64,000 nucleotides of DNA from assembly GCA_021647885.1 (NCBI GenBank), contig JAKITV010000005.1:1-64000 (forward strand), given 5' to 3'. This DNA is from Flavobacteriaceae bacterium. GTDB taxonomy: Bacteria > Bacteroidota > Bacteroidia > Flavobacteriales > Flavobacteriaceae. Positions 45,251 to 53,930 of this stretch are shown here, one piece after another; position 1 is the stretch's first letter; every line of letters begins with the position of its first letter. Position numbers and translations under genes: made by a program. The notes under the pieces were generated by a model. That model did not search any database. It saw nothing but the letters and a program-made list of their open reading frames with translations, and was not told the origin of the DNA.

Positions 45251-45369
45251 GTTATCAAGAAAGGTGGAGGGATTAGACCCCGTGAAACCTTAGCAACCCT
45301 TTATTAGTAAAGAAGGTGCTAAATTCTACCCAGTTCTGAACTCGTTTCAGGATTTTATGGATAGATAAC
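45251..45369 (+). ncRNA. SAM-I riboswitch 1 (upstream of the metX-like gene)
   Basis: The S-box core is clear: P1 GTTATC/GATAAC, AAGAAAGGTGGAGGGA (P2 and kink-turn), GACCCCGTGAAACCTTAGCA, CAACC...GGTGCTAAATTC (P3) and a final GATAGATAAC. High SAM would switch off the downstream sulfhydrylation genes. P4 carries TTCTGAA..TTTCAGGA, the same core as a dispersed palindrome of this genome. The platform before 45473 contains AAGC..GCTTT and a T-rich stretch; whether it works at transcription or translation is unclear. Confidence 0.93.
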
Positions 45370-45472
45370 TAAGCGAAATTGCTTTCTGTGATTTCTATTT
45401 TTTCTTCATAACATTTTCTATTAAGCATGTCAATTTTGACGCATTTGGCTTTGGTTTTAATTAAAATAAATA

Positions 45473-46468
45473 ATGAAAAAGCTTCAATATATAAATATTG
45501 ATAATTATGAAACAGCAAATGGTAGTCGTTTGGATATCAATTTGTCATATCAAACATTTGGCAAGAACTTAAATGAAGCTCCAATTGTGCTTGTTAATCA
45601 TGCCTTAACAGGAAATTCCAACGTATGTGGTCAAAATGGTTGGTGGCAAGATTTAATTGGAAAGGATAAATGTATAGACACCAGCACTTATGCAGTATTG
45701 GCATTTAACATTCCAGGTAATGGTTATGATGGTATTACTGAAAACTTAATAGATAATTATAAAGATTTTAACACAAGAGATATTGCTAAAATATTTGCTT
45801 TAGGATTAGAACAATTAAATATCAGTCATCTTTTTGCTGTAATTGGAGGCTCTGTTGGTGGAGGAATAGCTTGGGAATTAGCTGCTTTGAAACCAGATCT
45901 AATTGAGTATGTTATCCCAATTGCTGCCGATTGGAAATCTACAGATTGGCTCATTGCAAATTGCTACATACAAGATAATATTTTAAACAATTCTAATATG
46001 CCATTATCTGATGCGAGAATTCATGCCATGACATTATATAGAACACCAGAATCTCTCGCTGCAAAGTTTGGTCGCACAAAAAAAGATGTGCAATTGTTTA
46101 ATGTAGAGAGTTGGTTGCATCATCATGGAAAAGTGTTAAATAAACGTTTTCAGTTGACAGCTTACAAAATGATGAATCAAGTATTGCGAACCATAGATAT
46201 TTTATATAATAGAGGTGATTTTTTAGAAGTAGCTTCAGCCATAAAATCTCATATTCATATCATTACTATTAATTCGGATTTGTTTTTTAAATCTGAAGAA
46301 AACTGGAATACATATGTAGCTTTAAAAAGCATAAAGGAAAATGTAACCATTGGAGAAATTAAATCTATTCATGGTCATGATGGTTTTTTAATTGAATATG
46401 AACAATTGTCAAAATTGTTAGATCCTGTTTTTCAATTCAAAACAGACAAACTAAAAGTAACTGCATAA
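45473..46468 (+). CDS. metX: MetX-like homoserine O-acyltransferase (alpha/beta hydrolase)
   Basis: Activates homoserine by acylation, the entry to methionine. 331 residues of alpha/beta-hydrolase fold with MetX signatures: LVNHALTGNSNV (~40-51), the nucleophile elbow VIGGSVGGGIAWELA with catalytic Ser (~130-144), DLFF (Asp) and HGHDGFLIEYEQ (His, ~301-312). Shorter than the typical 350-380 residue MetX. Acetyl rather than succinyl transfer is the usual activity of this fold, but specificity is not proven here. Preceded by a SAM-I riboswitch and followed 2 bp later by the sulfhydrylase gene. Confidence 0.9.
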   Translation: MKKLQYINIDNYETANGSRLDINLSYQTFGKNLNEAPIVLVNHALTGNSNVCGQNGWWQDLIGKDKCIDTSTYAVLAFNIPGNGYDGITENLIDNYKDFNTRDIAKIFALGLEQLNISHLFAVIGGSVGGGIAWELAALKPDLIEYVIPIAADWKSTDWLIANCYIQDNILNNSNMPLSDARIHAMTLYRTPESLAAKFGRTKKDVQLFNVESWLHHHGKVLNKRFQLTAYKMMNQVLRTIDILYNRGDFLEVASAIKSHIHIITINSDLFFKSEENWNTYVALKSIKENVTIGEIKSIHGHDGFLIEYEQLSKLLDPVFQFKTDKLKVTA

Positions 46469-46470
46469 TT

Positions 46471-47643
46471 ATGAAAGGGAATAATAAACATATTGAAACT
46501 AAAGCCATTCGTACCCAAATAGAACGCACTCAATTTTTGGAACACTCAAATCCATTATATCTTACGTCGAGTTATATTTTTGAAGATGCTGAAGATATGA
46601 GAGCATCTTTTGCCGAGGAAAAAGAACGCAATATTTATAGCCGATTTACAAATCCTAATACATCAGAATTTGTAGATAAAATTTGCCTATTAGAAGGTGC
46701 CGAAAATGGCTATGCTTTTGCAACAGGAATGTCTGCTGTGTTTTCGACCTTTGCAGCATTATTAAACTCTGGAGATCATATTGTGTCTGCACAATCGGTA
46801 TTTGGCTCAACACATACATTGTTTACTAAATACTTGCCCAAATGGAATATTACAACAAGCTATTTTAAAGTGAATGAAGTAGATACAATTGAAAATTTAA
46901 TTCAACCTAACACAAAGATTTTATATGCTGAATCACCTACAAATCCTGCTGTAGATATTTTGGATTTAGAACTTTTAGGTAAGATTGCAAAAAAGCATAA
47001 TCTATTGTTAGTAATAGACAATTGCTTTGCAACGCCTTATCTACAAAACCCCATTCAATTTGGTGCAGATTTAGTAATACATTCTGCTACAAAATTAATA
47101 GATGGACAAGGAAGAGTGCTTGGTGGCGTAACTGTTGGAAAAGCAAATTTAATTAGAGAAATTTACCTGTTTTCAAGAAATACAGGGCCAGCACTTTCAC
47201 CATTTAATGCTTGGATTCTATCTAAAAGTTTAGAAACACTTGCAGTTAGAGTAGATAGGCATTGTGAAAACGCTCTAAAAGTGGCCGAATTTTTAGAACA
47301 ACATAAAAATGTAAGTCTTGTAAAATATCCATTTTTAAAATCACATCCACAATATGAAGTGGCCAAAAAGCAAATGAAACAAGGTGGCAATATTGTTGCT
47401 TTCGAAATAAAAGGTGGTGTAGAAGCAGGACGTAAATTTCTGGATGCCATACAACTGTGTTCGCTTTCAGCCAATTTAGGAGATACAAGAACAATAGTAA
47501 CACATCCAGCGTCAACCACACATAGTAAATTATCTAAAGAAGATAGATTAGAAGTAAGTATTACAGATGGTTTGGTTAGAGTTTCAGTTGGTTTAGAACA
47601 TATAAATGATATTATTAACGATTTAAAACAAGCATTACAATGA
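46471..47643 (+). CDS. metZ: Trans-sulfuration family PLP enzyme (O-acyl-homoserine sulfhydrylase type)
   Basis: 390 residues of the Cys/Met metabolism PLP family: YSRFTNPNTSEFVDKI (~54-69), ATGMSAVFSTFAALL, YAESPTNPAVDILDL, IDNCFATPYLQNP, and SATKLIDGQGRVLGG with the PLP lysine (~210). The C-terminal SANLGDTRTIVTHPASTTHS is typical. In this setting, after metX and without a beta-lyase gene, direct sulfhydrylation to homocysteine (MetZ/MetY role) is most likely; cystathionine gamma-synthase (MetB) cannot be excluded from sequence alone. Cotranscribed with metX under SAM riboswitch 1. Confidence 0.87.
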   Translation: MKGNNKHIETKAIRTQIERTQFLEHSNPLYLTSSYIFEDAEDMRASFAEEKERNIYSRFTNPNTSEFVDKICLLEGAENGYAFATGMSAVFSTFAALLNSGDHIVSAQSVFGSTHTLFTKYLPKWNITTSYFKVNEVDTIENLIQPNTKILYAESPTNPAVDILDLELLGKIAKKHNLLLVIDNCFATPYLQNPIQFGADLVIHSATKLIDGQGRVLGGVTVGKANLIREIYLFSRNTGPALSPFNAWILSKSLETLAVRVDRHCENALKVAEFLEQHKNVSLVKYPFLKSHPQYEVAKKQMKQGGNIVAFEIKGGVEAGRKFLDAIQLCSLSANLGDTRTIVTHPASTTHSKLSKEDRLEVSITDGLVRVSVGLEHINDIINDLKQALQ

Positions 47644-47656
47644 ATATTAAAATAAG

Positions 47657-47664
47657 TATCTTTG
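47657..47664 (+). promoter_or_regulatory. -7 box directly upstream of the Rrf2 gene
   Basis: TATCTTTG, a perfect TAnnTTTG, ends 4 nt before the ATG at 47669. Transcription would begin essentially at the start codon (leaderless mRNA). Confidence 0.55.
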
Positions 47665-47668
47665 TTAA

Positions 47669-48076
47669 ATGCTTTCTAAAAAGACAAAATATGGGTTAAA
47701 AGCACTAACATTTATTGCTAGAAGAATTGACAATAAACCTGTTCCAATTGCAACCATTGCAAAAAATGAAAATATTTCTCAAAAATTTTTAGAAAGTATT
47801 TTATTAACACTTCGGAAAAGCGGATTTTTAGGTTCAAAAAAAGGCAAAGGAGGCGGTTATTATCTTTTAAAAGACCCTAAAGAGATTAATATGTCTTCAG
47901 TAATGAGGATATTAGAAGGTCCAATAGCAATGGTATCTTGTGTGAGTTTAAATTTCTATGAAAAATGCGATGACTGCCCAGACGAAAATACTTGTTCAGT
48001 TTACAAATTAATGAAAGAAATAAGAGACGGCAACTTAAAAATCTATAATAATAAATCGTTGTCTGATTTGTTTTAA
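47669..48076 (+). CDS. Rrf2-family transcriptional regulator
   Basis: 135-residue winged-helix regulator (IscR/CymR/NsrR family): LSKKTKYGLKALTFIARR, the recognition helix around ISQKFLESILLTLRKSGFLGSKKGKGGGYYL, and a Cys-rich C-terminal part CVSLNFYEKCDDCPDENTC, which has the cysteines that in Fe-S-binding members ligate a cluster. Its position between the met genes and cysH suggests control of sulfate reduction or cysteine supply, as in CymR-like or IscR-like members; the ligand is not known. Its start abuts a perfect promoter box. Confidence 0.88.
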   Translation: MLSKKTKYGLKALTFIARRIDNKPVPIATIAKNENISQKFLESILLTLRKSGFLGSKKGKGGGYYLLKDPKEINMSSVMRILEGPIAMVSCVSLNFYEKCDDCPDENTCSVYKLMKEIRDGNLKIYNNKSLSDLF

Positions 48077-48166
48077 CAAATTATTTAATAAAATAAGTTT
48101 GGACTATTTAATAGAAATATAATATTTTAGCATAATAATCTATCATTCCGATAGGATAAATATTTA

Positions 48167-48796
48167 ATGAAAAAAATTAAGGGTTTAAATTTAGAAGAAT
48201 TAAACAAAGAATTAAGGCACAAAACACCTGACGAAATAATAGATTGGGCTTTGCCTTTAACTAAAAAGAAAATTGTAACAACAAGTTTTGGTGTTTATTC
48301 GGCTGTGCTATTGAGCACTTTCTTTCGTAAGGATAAAAATATAGATGTTATTTGGTGTGATACAGGCTATAATACACCTGAAACACATGAACATGCTAAA
48401 AATATAATTGAAAAATATCAATTAAATATCCATGTTTACCAACCACTTCAAAGTAGGGCAGTTATAGATTCTACTTTAGGGCTGCCAGAAGTTACAAATC
48501 CAAAACATGAAGCGTTTACCGAAATTGTAAAACTGGAACCCTTCAGAAGAGCCTTAAAAGAGCATAAGCCAGAAATATGGTTTACAAATATAAGGGTAAG
48601 ACAAACCCAATACAGGAACTCCCAAGGTATATTAAGCATGAGCAAAGATGGAATTCTAAAAATAAGCCCATTTTATTATTGGACAGATGGAGATTTAGAT
48701 AATTATATTGAAGCTCATAATTTACCAAAAAACGAATCTTATTTTGATGTGACAAAAGTGTTGGCAAACAGAGAATGCGGTATCCACCTTCAATAG
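48167..48796 (+). CDS. cysH: Phosphoadenylyl-sulfate (PAPS) reductase
   Basis: Reduces activated sulfate to sulfite with thioredoxin. 209 residues: the adenine-nucleotide fold with IVTTSFGVYSAVLLS (PP-loop-like, ~44-58), WCDTGYNTPETH, WFTNIRVRQTQYR, and the carboxyl-terminal catalytic motif ECGIHLQ at the very end. The CC...CxxC set that binds a 4Fe-4S cluster in APS reductases is missing, so PAPS is the expected substrate, as in E. coli CysH. The gene stands 90 bp after the Rrf2 regulator, its probable controller. cysD, cysN and cysI are not in the window. Confidence 0.88.
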   Translation: MKKIKGLNLEELNKELRHKTPDEIIDWALPLTKKKIVTTSFGVYSAVLLSTFFRKDKNIDVIWCDTGYNTPETHEHAKNIIEKYQLNIHVYQPLQSRAVIDSTLGLPEVTNPKHEAFTEIVKLEPFRRALKEHKPEIWFTNIRVRQTQYRNSQGILSMSKDGILKISPFYYWTDGDLDNYIEAHNLPKNESYFDVTKVLANRECGIHLQ

Positions 48797-48903
48797 TTAA
48801 AAAAAATGAGGAGTTTTAGAACTACATATTTTTTCAGCCTTAAAATTGTGTAAACAAAAAATTAATTCCTTTATTTGTACACAAGTTCAAAAACATATTG
48901 ATT

Positions 48904-49043
48904 GTTATCACGAAAGGTGGAGGGAAAAGACCCTATGAAACCTTAGCAACCCTTTTACATTAAAGAAGGTGCTACATTCTTCCTTGTCCTGAACTTGTTT
49001 TCAGGATCTTTTAGTCTAATACTAAAAGTTTAAGACAGATAAC
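48904..49043 (+). ncRNA. SAM-I riboswitch 2 (upstream of metH1-metH2-metF)
   Basis: Same S-box core as riboswitch 1: GTTATC ... AAAGGTGGAGGGAAAAGACC, CTATGAAACCTTAGCAACCC, AAGAAGGTGCTACATTCTTCC, and ACAGATAAC closing P1. P4 is unusually long because of two extra hairpins: TGTCCTGAACTTGTTTTCAGG followed by CTTTTAG-TCTAATA-CTAAAAG. The first matches a dispersed palindrome family (see 52860). The start of metH1 is only 53 nt downstream, leaving little room for a terminator, so translational control is plausible. Confidence 0.92.
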
Positions 49044-49096
49044 CAGAGTAATTTTTTCTTACTTTCCTGATGACATATAGATATAAATTATCAAAC

Positions 49097-50098
49097 ATGT
49101 CAAAAATTTATCAAGCCATACAAAAACGCATTTTAGTACTCGATGGTGCTATGGGAACCATGCTTCAGCGTTATGATTTTTCTGAAGAAGATTTCAGAGG
49201 AGAGCGTTTTAAAGACTATCCAACATCTTTAAAAGGGAATAACGATTTGTTATCGCTTACACAACCTAAAGCAATTGCCGAAATACATCGCAAATACTTT
49301 GAAGCTGGAGCAGATATTGTAGAGACCAATACATTTTCTGGAACTTCCATAGCAATGGCAGATTATAACATGGAAGATTTAGTTTATGAGCTAAACTACG
49401 AATCTGCAAAAATCGCAAAACAAGTAGCAGATGAATTTACTAATCTAAATCCTGACCAACCTCGTTTTGTTGCTGGAAGTATTGGGCCAACAAATAAAAC
49501 AGCAAGTTTATCGCCAGATGTAAATAAACCTGAATATCGTGCAATTACTTTTGAAGAGTTGCGAGTAGCATACAAACAACAAACCGAAGCTTTAATAGAT
49601 GGAGGTGTAGATGTATTGTTAGTAGAAACCATTTTCGATACACTTAATGCAAAAGCGGCTTTATTTGCAATAGATGAGCTTAAAGAAGAGCGAAATATTG
49701 AGATTCCAATTATGGTATCAGGTACAATAACGGATGCTTCAGGGAGAACACTTTCCGGGCAAACGGTCGAAGCCTTTTTAGCATCAATTTCTCATATTCC
49801 ATTATTAAGTGTTGGCTTTAATTGTGCACTTGGTGCTGAACAATTAAAACCTTATATGCAGCGATTATCTTATGAAACAGAGTCTTTCACTTCTGCACAT
49901 CCAAATGCTGGATTACCAAATGCTTTTGGAGAATATGAGCAGACACCAAAAGAAATGCAACTATTAATTGAAGACTATTTAAAAGAGGGTTTAATAAATA
50001 TTATTGGAGGTTGTTGTGGCACAAATCCAGAACATATTAAAGCAATTGCCGAAGTCGCTAAAAATTATGAACCTCGTAAAATTGTCATTCCTGCGTAG
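49097..50098 (+). CDS. metH1: MetH part 1: homocysteine S-methyltransferase domain
   Basis: Homocysteine-binding module of cobalamin-dependent methionine synthase, encoded separately as is common in flavobacteria. 333 residues: [25 protein letters not shown] at the N-terminus, [15 protein letters not shown], the zinc cysteines in [12 protein letters not shown] and [14 protein letters not shown] place the start at ATG 49097 ([11 protein letters not shown]); a longer frame from 49070 adds nine unlikely residues next to the riboswitch. The last codons IVIPA and the TAG stop are provided by a dispersed palindrome (50083-50109), so the original C-terminus was probably changed by its insertion. metH2 follows 26 bp later. 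Confidence 0.93.
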   Translation: MSKIYQAIQKRILVLDGAMGTMLQRYDFSEEDFRGERFKDYPTSLKGNNDLLSLTQPKAIAEIHRKYFEAGADIVETNTFSGTSIAMADYNMEDLVYELNYESAKIAKQVADEFTNLNPDQPRFVAGSIGPTNKTASLSPDVNKPEYRAITFEELRVAYKQQTEALIDGGVDVLLVETIFDTLNAKAALFAIDELKEERNIEIPIMVSGTITDASGRTLSGQTVEAFLASISHIPLLSVGFNCALGAEQLKPYMQRLSYETESFTSAHPNAGLPNAFGEYEQTPKEMQLLIEDYLKEGLINIIGGCCGTNPEHIKAIAEVAKNYEPRKIVIPA

Positions 50099-50109
50099 GC
50101 AGGAATCTC
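50083..50109 (+). repeat. Dispersed palindrome that provides the metH1 stop codon
   Basis: TGTCATTCCTGCGTAGGCAG then GAATCTC. It shares 21 nt with the copy at 2733-2753. TAG at 50096-50098, inside the palindrome, ends metH1. Confidence 0.85.
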
Positions 50110-50124
50110 ATAATTGAGAAAGGA

Positions 50125-52854
50125 ATGTTAAAAAATCAAAATAAATATCTAACACTTTCAGGATTAGAACCATTGGTTGTAACACCAGAAAGCAATTTTA
50201 TAAATGTTGGTGAAAGAACAAACGTTACAGGGTCACGCAAGTTTTTAAGGTTAATCAAAGAAGAAAAATTTGATGAAGCACTCGAAGTTGCAAGACACCA
50301 AGTAGAAGGCGGAGCACAAATCATCGATGTTAATATGGACGAAGGTATGCTAGATGGTGTTGAAGCTATGACTACCTTCTTAAATCTTATTGCTTCCGAA
50401 CCTGATATTTCTCGTGTGCCAATTATGATAGATAGCTCCAAATGGGAAATTATAGAAGCAGGTTTGCAAGTAGTTCAAGGGAAATGCGTGGTCAATTCTA
50501 TTAGTTTAAAAGAAGGCGAAGCAGAATTTATCCGACAAGCAAAACTAGTAAAACGTTATGGAGCTGCTGTAATTGTTATGGCGTTTGACGAAAAGGGTCA
50601 AGCAGACACCTACCAAAGACGAATAGATATTTGTAAACGTTCTTATGATATTTTAGTTAATCAAGTCAATTTTAAACCTCAAGACATTATTTTCGATCCT
50701 AATATATTCCCAGTAGCAACAGGAATGGATGAGCATCGTAAGAATGCATTAGATTTTTTCAATGCTACAAAATGGATTCGGGAGAATCTACCTTACGCTA
50801 ATGTTTCAGGAGGCGTGAGTAATGTGTCGTTTTCCTTTAGAGGAAATGATATTGTTCGTGAAGCAATGCATTCGGCATTTTTATTTCATGCTATTCAAAA
50901 TGGGATGAATCTTGGTATTGTTAATCCAGCAATGCTGGAGATTTACGACGAAATCCCAAAAGATTTATTGGATTGTGTAGAAGATGTTTTATTCGATAAA
51001 AGAGACGATGCAACCGAACGCTTATTAGAGTTTGCCGAAACTGTAAAGGGTCAAAAGAAACAAGAAGATTCTGTTATTCAAGAATGGAGAAATGGTACAA
51101 TACAAGAGCGAATAACACATGCATTAGTAAAAGGGATTGATGCTTTTATTGTTGAAGATGTTGAAGAAGCAAGACAATCGGTTTTAAGGCCAATTGAAGT
51201 TATTGAAGGTCATTTAATGATTGGTATGAATGTGGTTGGAGATCTTTTCGGAAGCGGAAAAATGTTTTTACCGCAAGTGGTAAAGTCTGCACGAGTAATG
51301 AAAAAAGCTGTTGCTTATTTGCAACCTTATATTGAAGCCGAGAAAGGCGGCAAAGTAGAATTTGCTGGAAAAATATTAATGGCAACAGTTAAAGGTGATG
51401 TGCATGATATTGGAAAAAATATTGTGAGTGTAGTTTTAGGCTGCAATAATTACGAGATTATCGATTTAGGTGTTATGGTACCACCTGAAAAAATTATAGA
51501 AGCAGCAAAAAAAGAACAAGTAGATGTTATTGGATTAAGCGGTCTGATTACACCTTCATTAGACGAAATGGTGTATGTGTCCAAAGAAATGGAAAGGCAA
51601 GATTTCAATATTCCATTAATGATTGGAGGAGCCACAACATCAAGAGCACATTCAGCAGTAAAAATCGCACCTAATTATAATCATACAGTTATTCATGTCA
51701 ACGATGCATCAAGAGCAGTTGCTGTTGTTAGTAATTTGTTAAATAAAGATAATAAGGTTTATAAAGAACAAATTAGAGAAGAGTATGATGCATTTAGGGA
51801 ACAGTTTTTAAATCGCTCAAAAAAGAAAATATATATATCAATAGAAGCTGCTCGAAAAAATAAATACAAAATTGATTGGAATACTACTGAAATTGTTAAG
51901 CCGAAGCAATTAGGTATTCAAACCATAAATGATTTTGATATTTCAAAATTGGAAACATATATAGATTGGTCACCATTTTTTAGAAGTTGGGATTTACATG
52001 GCAAATATCCAAATGTTTTAAAAGATAAAGTTGTTGGAGAACAAGCAACAGAATTGTTTAAAGACGCACAAATTTTACTAAAACGAATTTTTGACGAAAA
52101 ATTACTTCAAGCAAAAGCAGTCTTTGGATTATTTCCTGCAAACTCAATAAATGATGATATTGAGGTTAAGGTTTCGTCTGTCATTTCGAGCCTTTCGACT
52201 TCGCCCAAGACAAGTTCTGTCGAGAACAAAGACGAAGAAAAAATGTTTAAATTCTTGACCCTTCGTCAGCAACTAAAGAAAAGAGAAGGTTCTCCAAATT
52301 TTGCATTAGCCGACTTTATTGCACCAAAAGAATCAGGAGTAAAAGATTATATTGGTTGTTTTTGTGTGTCCACAGGTTTTGGAACACAAGAATTAGCTCA
52401 ACAATTTGAAGAAGCACATGACGATTATAATTCCATAATGATAAAAGCTTTGGCAGATCGATTAGCAGAAGCCTTCGCAGAATATTTACATGAACACGTG
52501 AGAAAAGATGTTTGGACTTATGATTCGACAGAGGATTTTTCGAATGAAGAATTAATAAAAGAATCTTATAAAGGGATTCGTCCAGCTCCTGGTTATCCAG
52601 CATGTCCAGACCATTTAGAAAAGAATACTATTTGGGATTTGCTTAATGTAGAAAAAGAAATAGGAGTAAAGCTAACCGAAAGTCTGGCAATGTGGCCTGC
52701 AGCAAGTGTGAGTGGTTATTATTTTGCAAATAAAGAAGCAAAGTATTTTGGTCTAGGTAAAATAACAGAAGATCAGTTAATAGATTATAGTAAAAGAAGG
52801 AATATAAATATTGATGAAGCTAGGAAATGGTTGAGTCCAAATTTGACTGAGTAA
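50125..52854 (+). CDS. metH2: MetH part 2: pterin-, cobalamin- and SAM-binding modules
   Basis: Remaining three modules of methionine synthase, 909 residues. The pterin-binding barrel starts at [16 protein letters not shown] (~25-40). The cobalamin module has the cap helices and [15 protein letters not shown] (D425-x-H427-x-x-G430), [13 protein letters not shown] and IMIGGATTS. The SAM-activation module ends with [12 protein letters not shown] (~818) and [15 protein letters not shown]. Residues ~685-701 ([16 protein letters not shown]) come from a dispersed palindrome inserted in frame at the start of the activation module. With metH1 it restores a complete enzyme; both are under SAM riboswitch 2. 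Confidence 0.95.
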   Translation: MLKNQNKYLTLSGLEPLVVTPESNFINVGERTNVTGSRKFLRLIKEEKFDEALEVARHQVEGGAQIIDVNMDEGMLDGVEAMTTFLNLIASEPDISRVPIMIDSSKWEIIEAGLQVVQGKCVVNSISLKEGEAEFIRQAKLVKRYGAAVIVMAFDEKGQADTYQRRIDICKRSYDILVNQVNFKPQDIIFDPNIFPVATGMDEHRKNALDFFNATKWIRENLPYANVSGGVSNVSFSFRGNDIVREAMHSAFLFHAIQNGMNLGIVNPAMLEIYDEIPKDLLDCVEDVLFDKRDDATERLLEFAETVKGQKKQEDSVIQEWRNGTIQERITHALVKGIDAFIVEDVEEARQSVLRPIEVIEGHLMIGMNVVGDLFGSGKMFLPQVVKSARVMKKAVAYLQPYIEAEKGGKVEFAGKILMATVKGDVHDIGKNIVSVVLGCNNYEIIDLGVMVPPEKIIEAAKKEQVDVIGLSGLITPSLDEMVYVSKEMERQDFNIPLMIGGATTSRAHSAVKIAPNYNHTVIHVNDASRAVAVVSNLLNKDNKVYKEQIREEYDAFREQFLNRSKKKIYISIEAARKNKYKIDWNTTEIVKPKQLGIQTINDFDISKLETYIDWSPFFRSWDLHGKYPNVLKDKVVGEQATELFKDAQILLKRIFDEKLLQAKAVFGLFPANSINDDIEVKVSSVISSLSTSPKTSSVENKDEEKMFKFLTLRQQLKKREGSPNFALADFIAPKESGVKDYIGCFCVSTGFGTQELAQQFEEAHDDYNSIMIKALADRLAEAFAEYLHEHVRKDVWTYDSTEDFSNEELIKESYKGIRPAPGYPACPDHLEKNTIWDLLNVEKEIGVKLTESLAMWPAASVSGYYFANKEAKYFGLGKITEDQLIDYSKRRNINIDEARKWLSPNLTE
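52179..52226 (+). repeat. Dispersed repeat inside the metH2 reading frame
   Basis: TGTCATTTCGAGCCTTTCGA, CTTCGCCCAAGACAAG and TTCTGTCGAGAAC in a row, a 48-nt element (16 codons) with partly complementary arms (CTCGA/TCGAG-like ends). It resembles the 'TGTCA..TCGAG..GTCGAGAA' repeats of flavobacterial intergenic regions. Confidence 0.65.
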
Positions 52855-52859
52855 TTAGT

Positions 52860-52888
52860 TGTCATACTGAACTTGTTTCAGTATCTCA
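52860..52888. repeat. Dispersed palindrome between metH2 and metF
   Basis: TGTCATACTGAACTTGTTTC followed by AGTATCTC; ATACTGAA/TTCAGTAT arms. Family member of the P4 inserts in both SAM riboswitches. Confidence 0.75.
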
Positions 52889-52915
52889 TAGAGTAAAAAT
52901 TAACATTAATTAAGA

Positions 52916-52933
52916 TTCCTGCTTTCGCAGGAA
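52916..52933 (+). repeat. Hairpin repeat directly before metF
   Basis: TTCCTGCTTTCGCAGGAA: perfect 7-bp arms around TTTC, ending 6 nt before the metF ATG. Confidence 0.8.
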
Positions 52934-52939
52934 ATAAAT

Positions 52940-53896
52940 ATGAAAGTAACAGAACATATAAAAAACGCAAACGGAAAAACACAGTTTTCTTTCGAGATAT
53001 TACCTCCTTTAAAAGGACAACATATTCAATCTATTTTTGATAATATTGATCCATTAATGGAATTTAAGCCACCTTTTATTGATGTCACTTATCATCGAGA
53101 AGAATATGTGTTTAAAGAGCAGGAAAATGGGCTGTTAAAAAAGCAAGTGGTGAAAAAACGACCAGGAACTGTTGGTATTTGTGCGGCAATTCAAAATAAA
53201 TATAAGGTAGATGCCATTCCGCATATTTTGTGTGGTGGATTTACAATAGAGGACACCGAAAATTTCTTGATAGATTTAGATTTTCTGGATATTGATAATG
53301 TTATGGCTTTACGAGGAGATGCTGTTAAAAGTGAAACGTATTTTAAGCCAGAAAAAGAAGGGCATGTTTTTGCAAGTGATTTAGTTTCTCAGATTGAAGA
53401 TTTAAACAAAGGAATTTATCTCGATGAAGATTTACAAAACACCTCTACGACCAATTTTTGTATTGGTGTGGCTGCATATCCCGAAAAGCATATGGAAGCA
53501 CCTAGTTTAGATAGCGATATTCATTTTTTGAAGAAAAAAATAAAAAAAGGAGCTACATATATTGTAACTCAAATGTTTTTCGACAATCAAAAATATTTCG
53601 ATTTTGTGGACAAATGTAGAAATGAAGGAATTACAGTGCCAATTGTCCCTGGCTTAAAACCTATTGCAACAAAAAAACAACTGAATTTAATTCCGCATCG
53701 TTTTCATGTAGATTTACCAGAGGAATTAATTATGGAAGTTGTAAAATGTAAAGACAATGCCTCTGTTCGAGAAGTTGGTATAGAATGGTGTATTCAACAA
53801 TCAAAGGAACTGCAAAAAGCGGGAATCCCTGTGTTACATTATTACTCGATGGGGAAAAGCGATAATATAAAAGCTATTGCCTCACAGATATTTTAA
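52940..53896 (+). CDS. metF: Methylenetetrahydrofolate reductase
   Basis: Makes 5-methyl-tetrahydrofolate, the methyl donor for MetH. 318 residues of FAD-binding TIM barrel: FSFEILPPLKGQ (~15-26, catalytic Glu), DVTYHREEY, ALRGDAV (RGD motif conserved in MTHFR), GVAAYPEKHMEA, ITQ-equivalent IVTQMFFDNQKYFDF, and VPIVPGLKPIATKKQL. Length is normal for the bacterial enzyme. It completes the metH1-metH2-metF unit governed by SAM riboswitch 2; the 85-bp gap before it holds two palindromes, the second almost touching the start codon. Confidence 0.95.
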   Translation: MKVTEHIKNANGKTQFSFEILPPLKGQHIQSIFDNIDPLMEFKPPFIDVTYHREEYVFKEQENGLLKKQVVKKRPGTVGICAAIQNKYKVDAIPHILCGGFTIEDTENFLIDLDFLDIDNVMALRGDAVKSETYFKPEKEGHVFASDLVSQIEDLNKGIYLDEDLQNTSTTNFCIGVAAYPEKHMEAPSLDSDIHFLKKKIKKGATYIVTQMFFDNQKYFDFVDKCRNEGITVPIVPGLKPIATKKQLNLIPHRFHVDLPEELIMEVVKCKDNASVREVGIEWCIQQSKELQKAGIPVLHYYSMGKSDNIKAIASQIF

Positions 53897-53905
53897 TTAT
53901 TCTGT

Positions 53906-53913
53906 TACTTTTG
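53906..53913 (+). promoter_or_regulatory. -7 box of the acyloxyacyl hydrolase gene
   Basis: TACTTTTG, perfect TAnnTTTG, 17 nt before the ATG at 53931; it lies in the short gap after metF and shows the next gene has its own promoter. Confidence 0.5.
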
Positions 53914-53930
53914 CTTCACAAATAAATTAA

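Noticed and set aside
47163..47521. Two overlapping antisense ORFs (91 and 118 aa) within the trans-sulfuration gene
   Set aside because: Both are covered by a conserved PLP-enzyme coding region and show no protein-like features.
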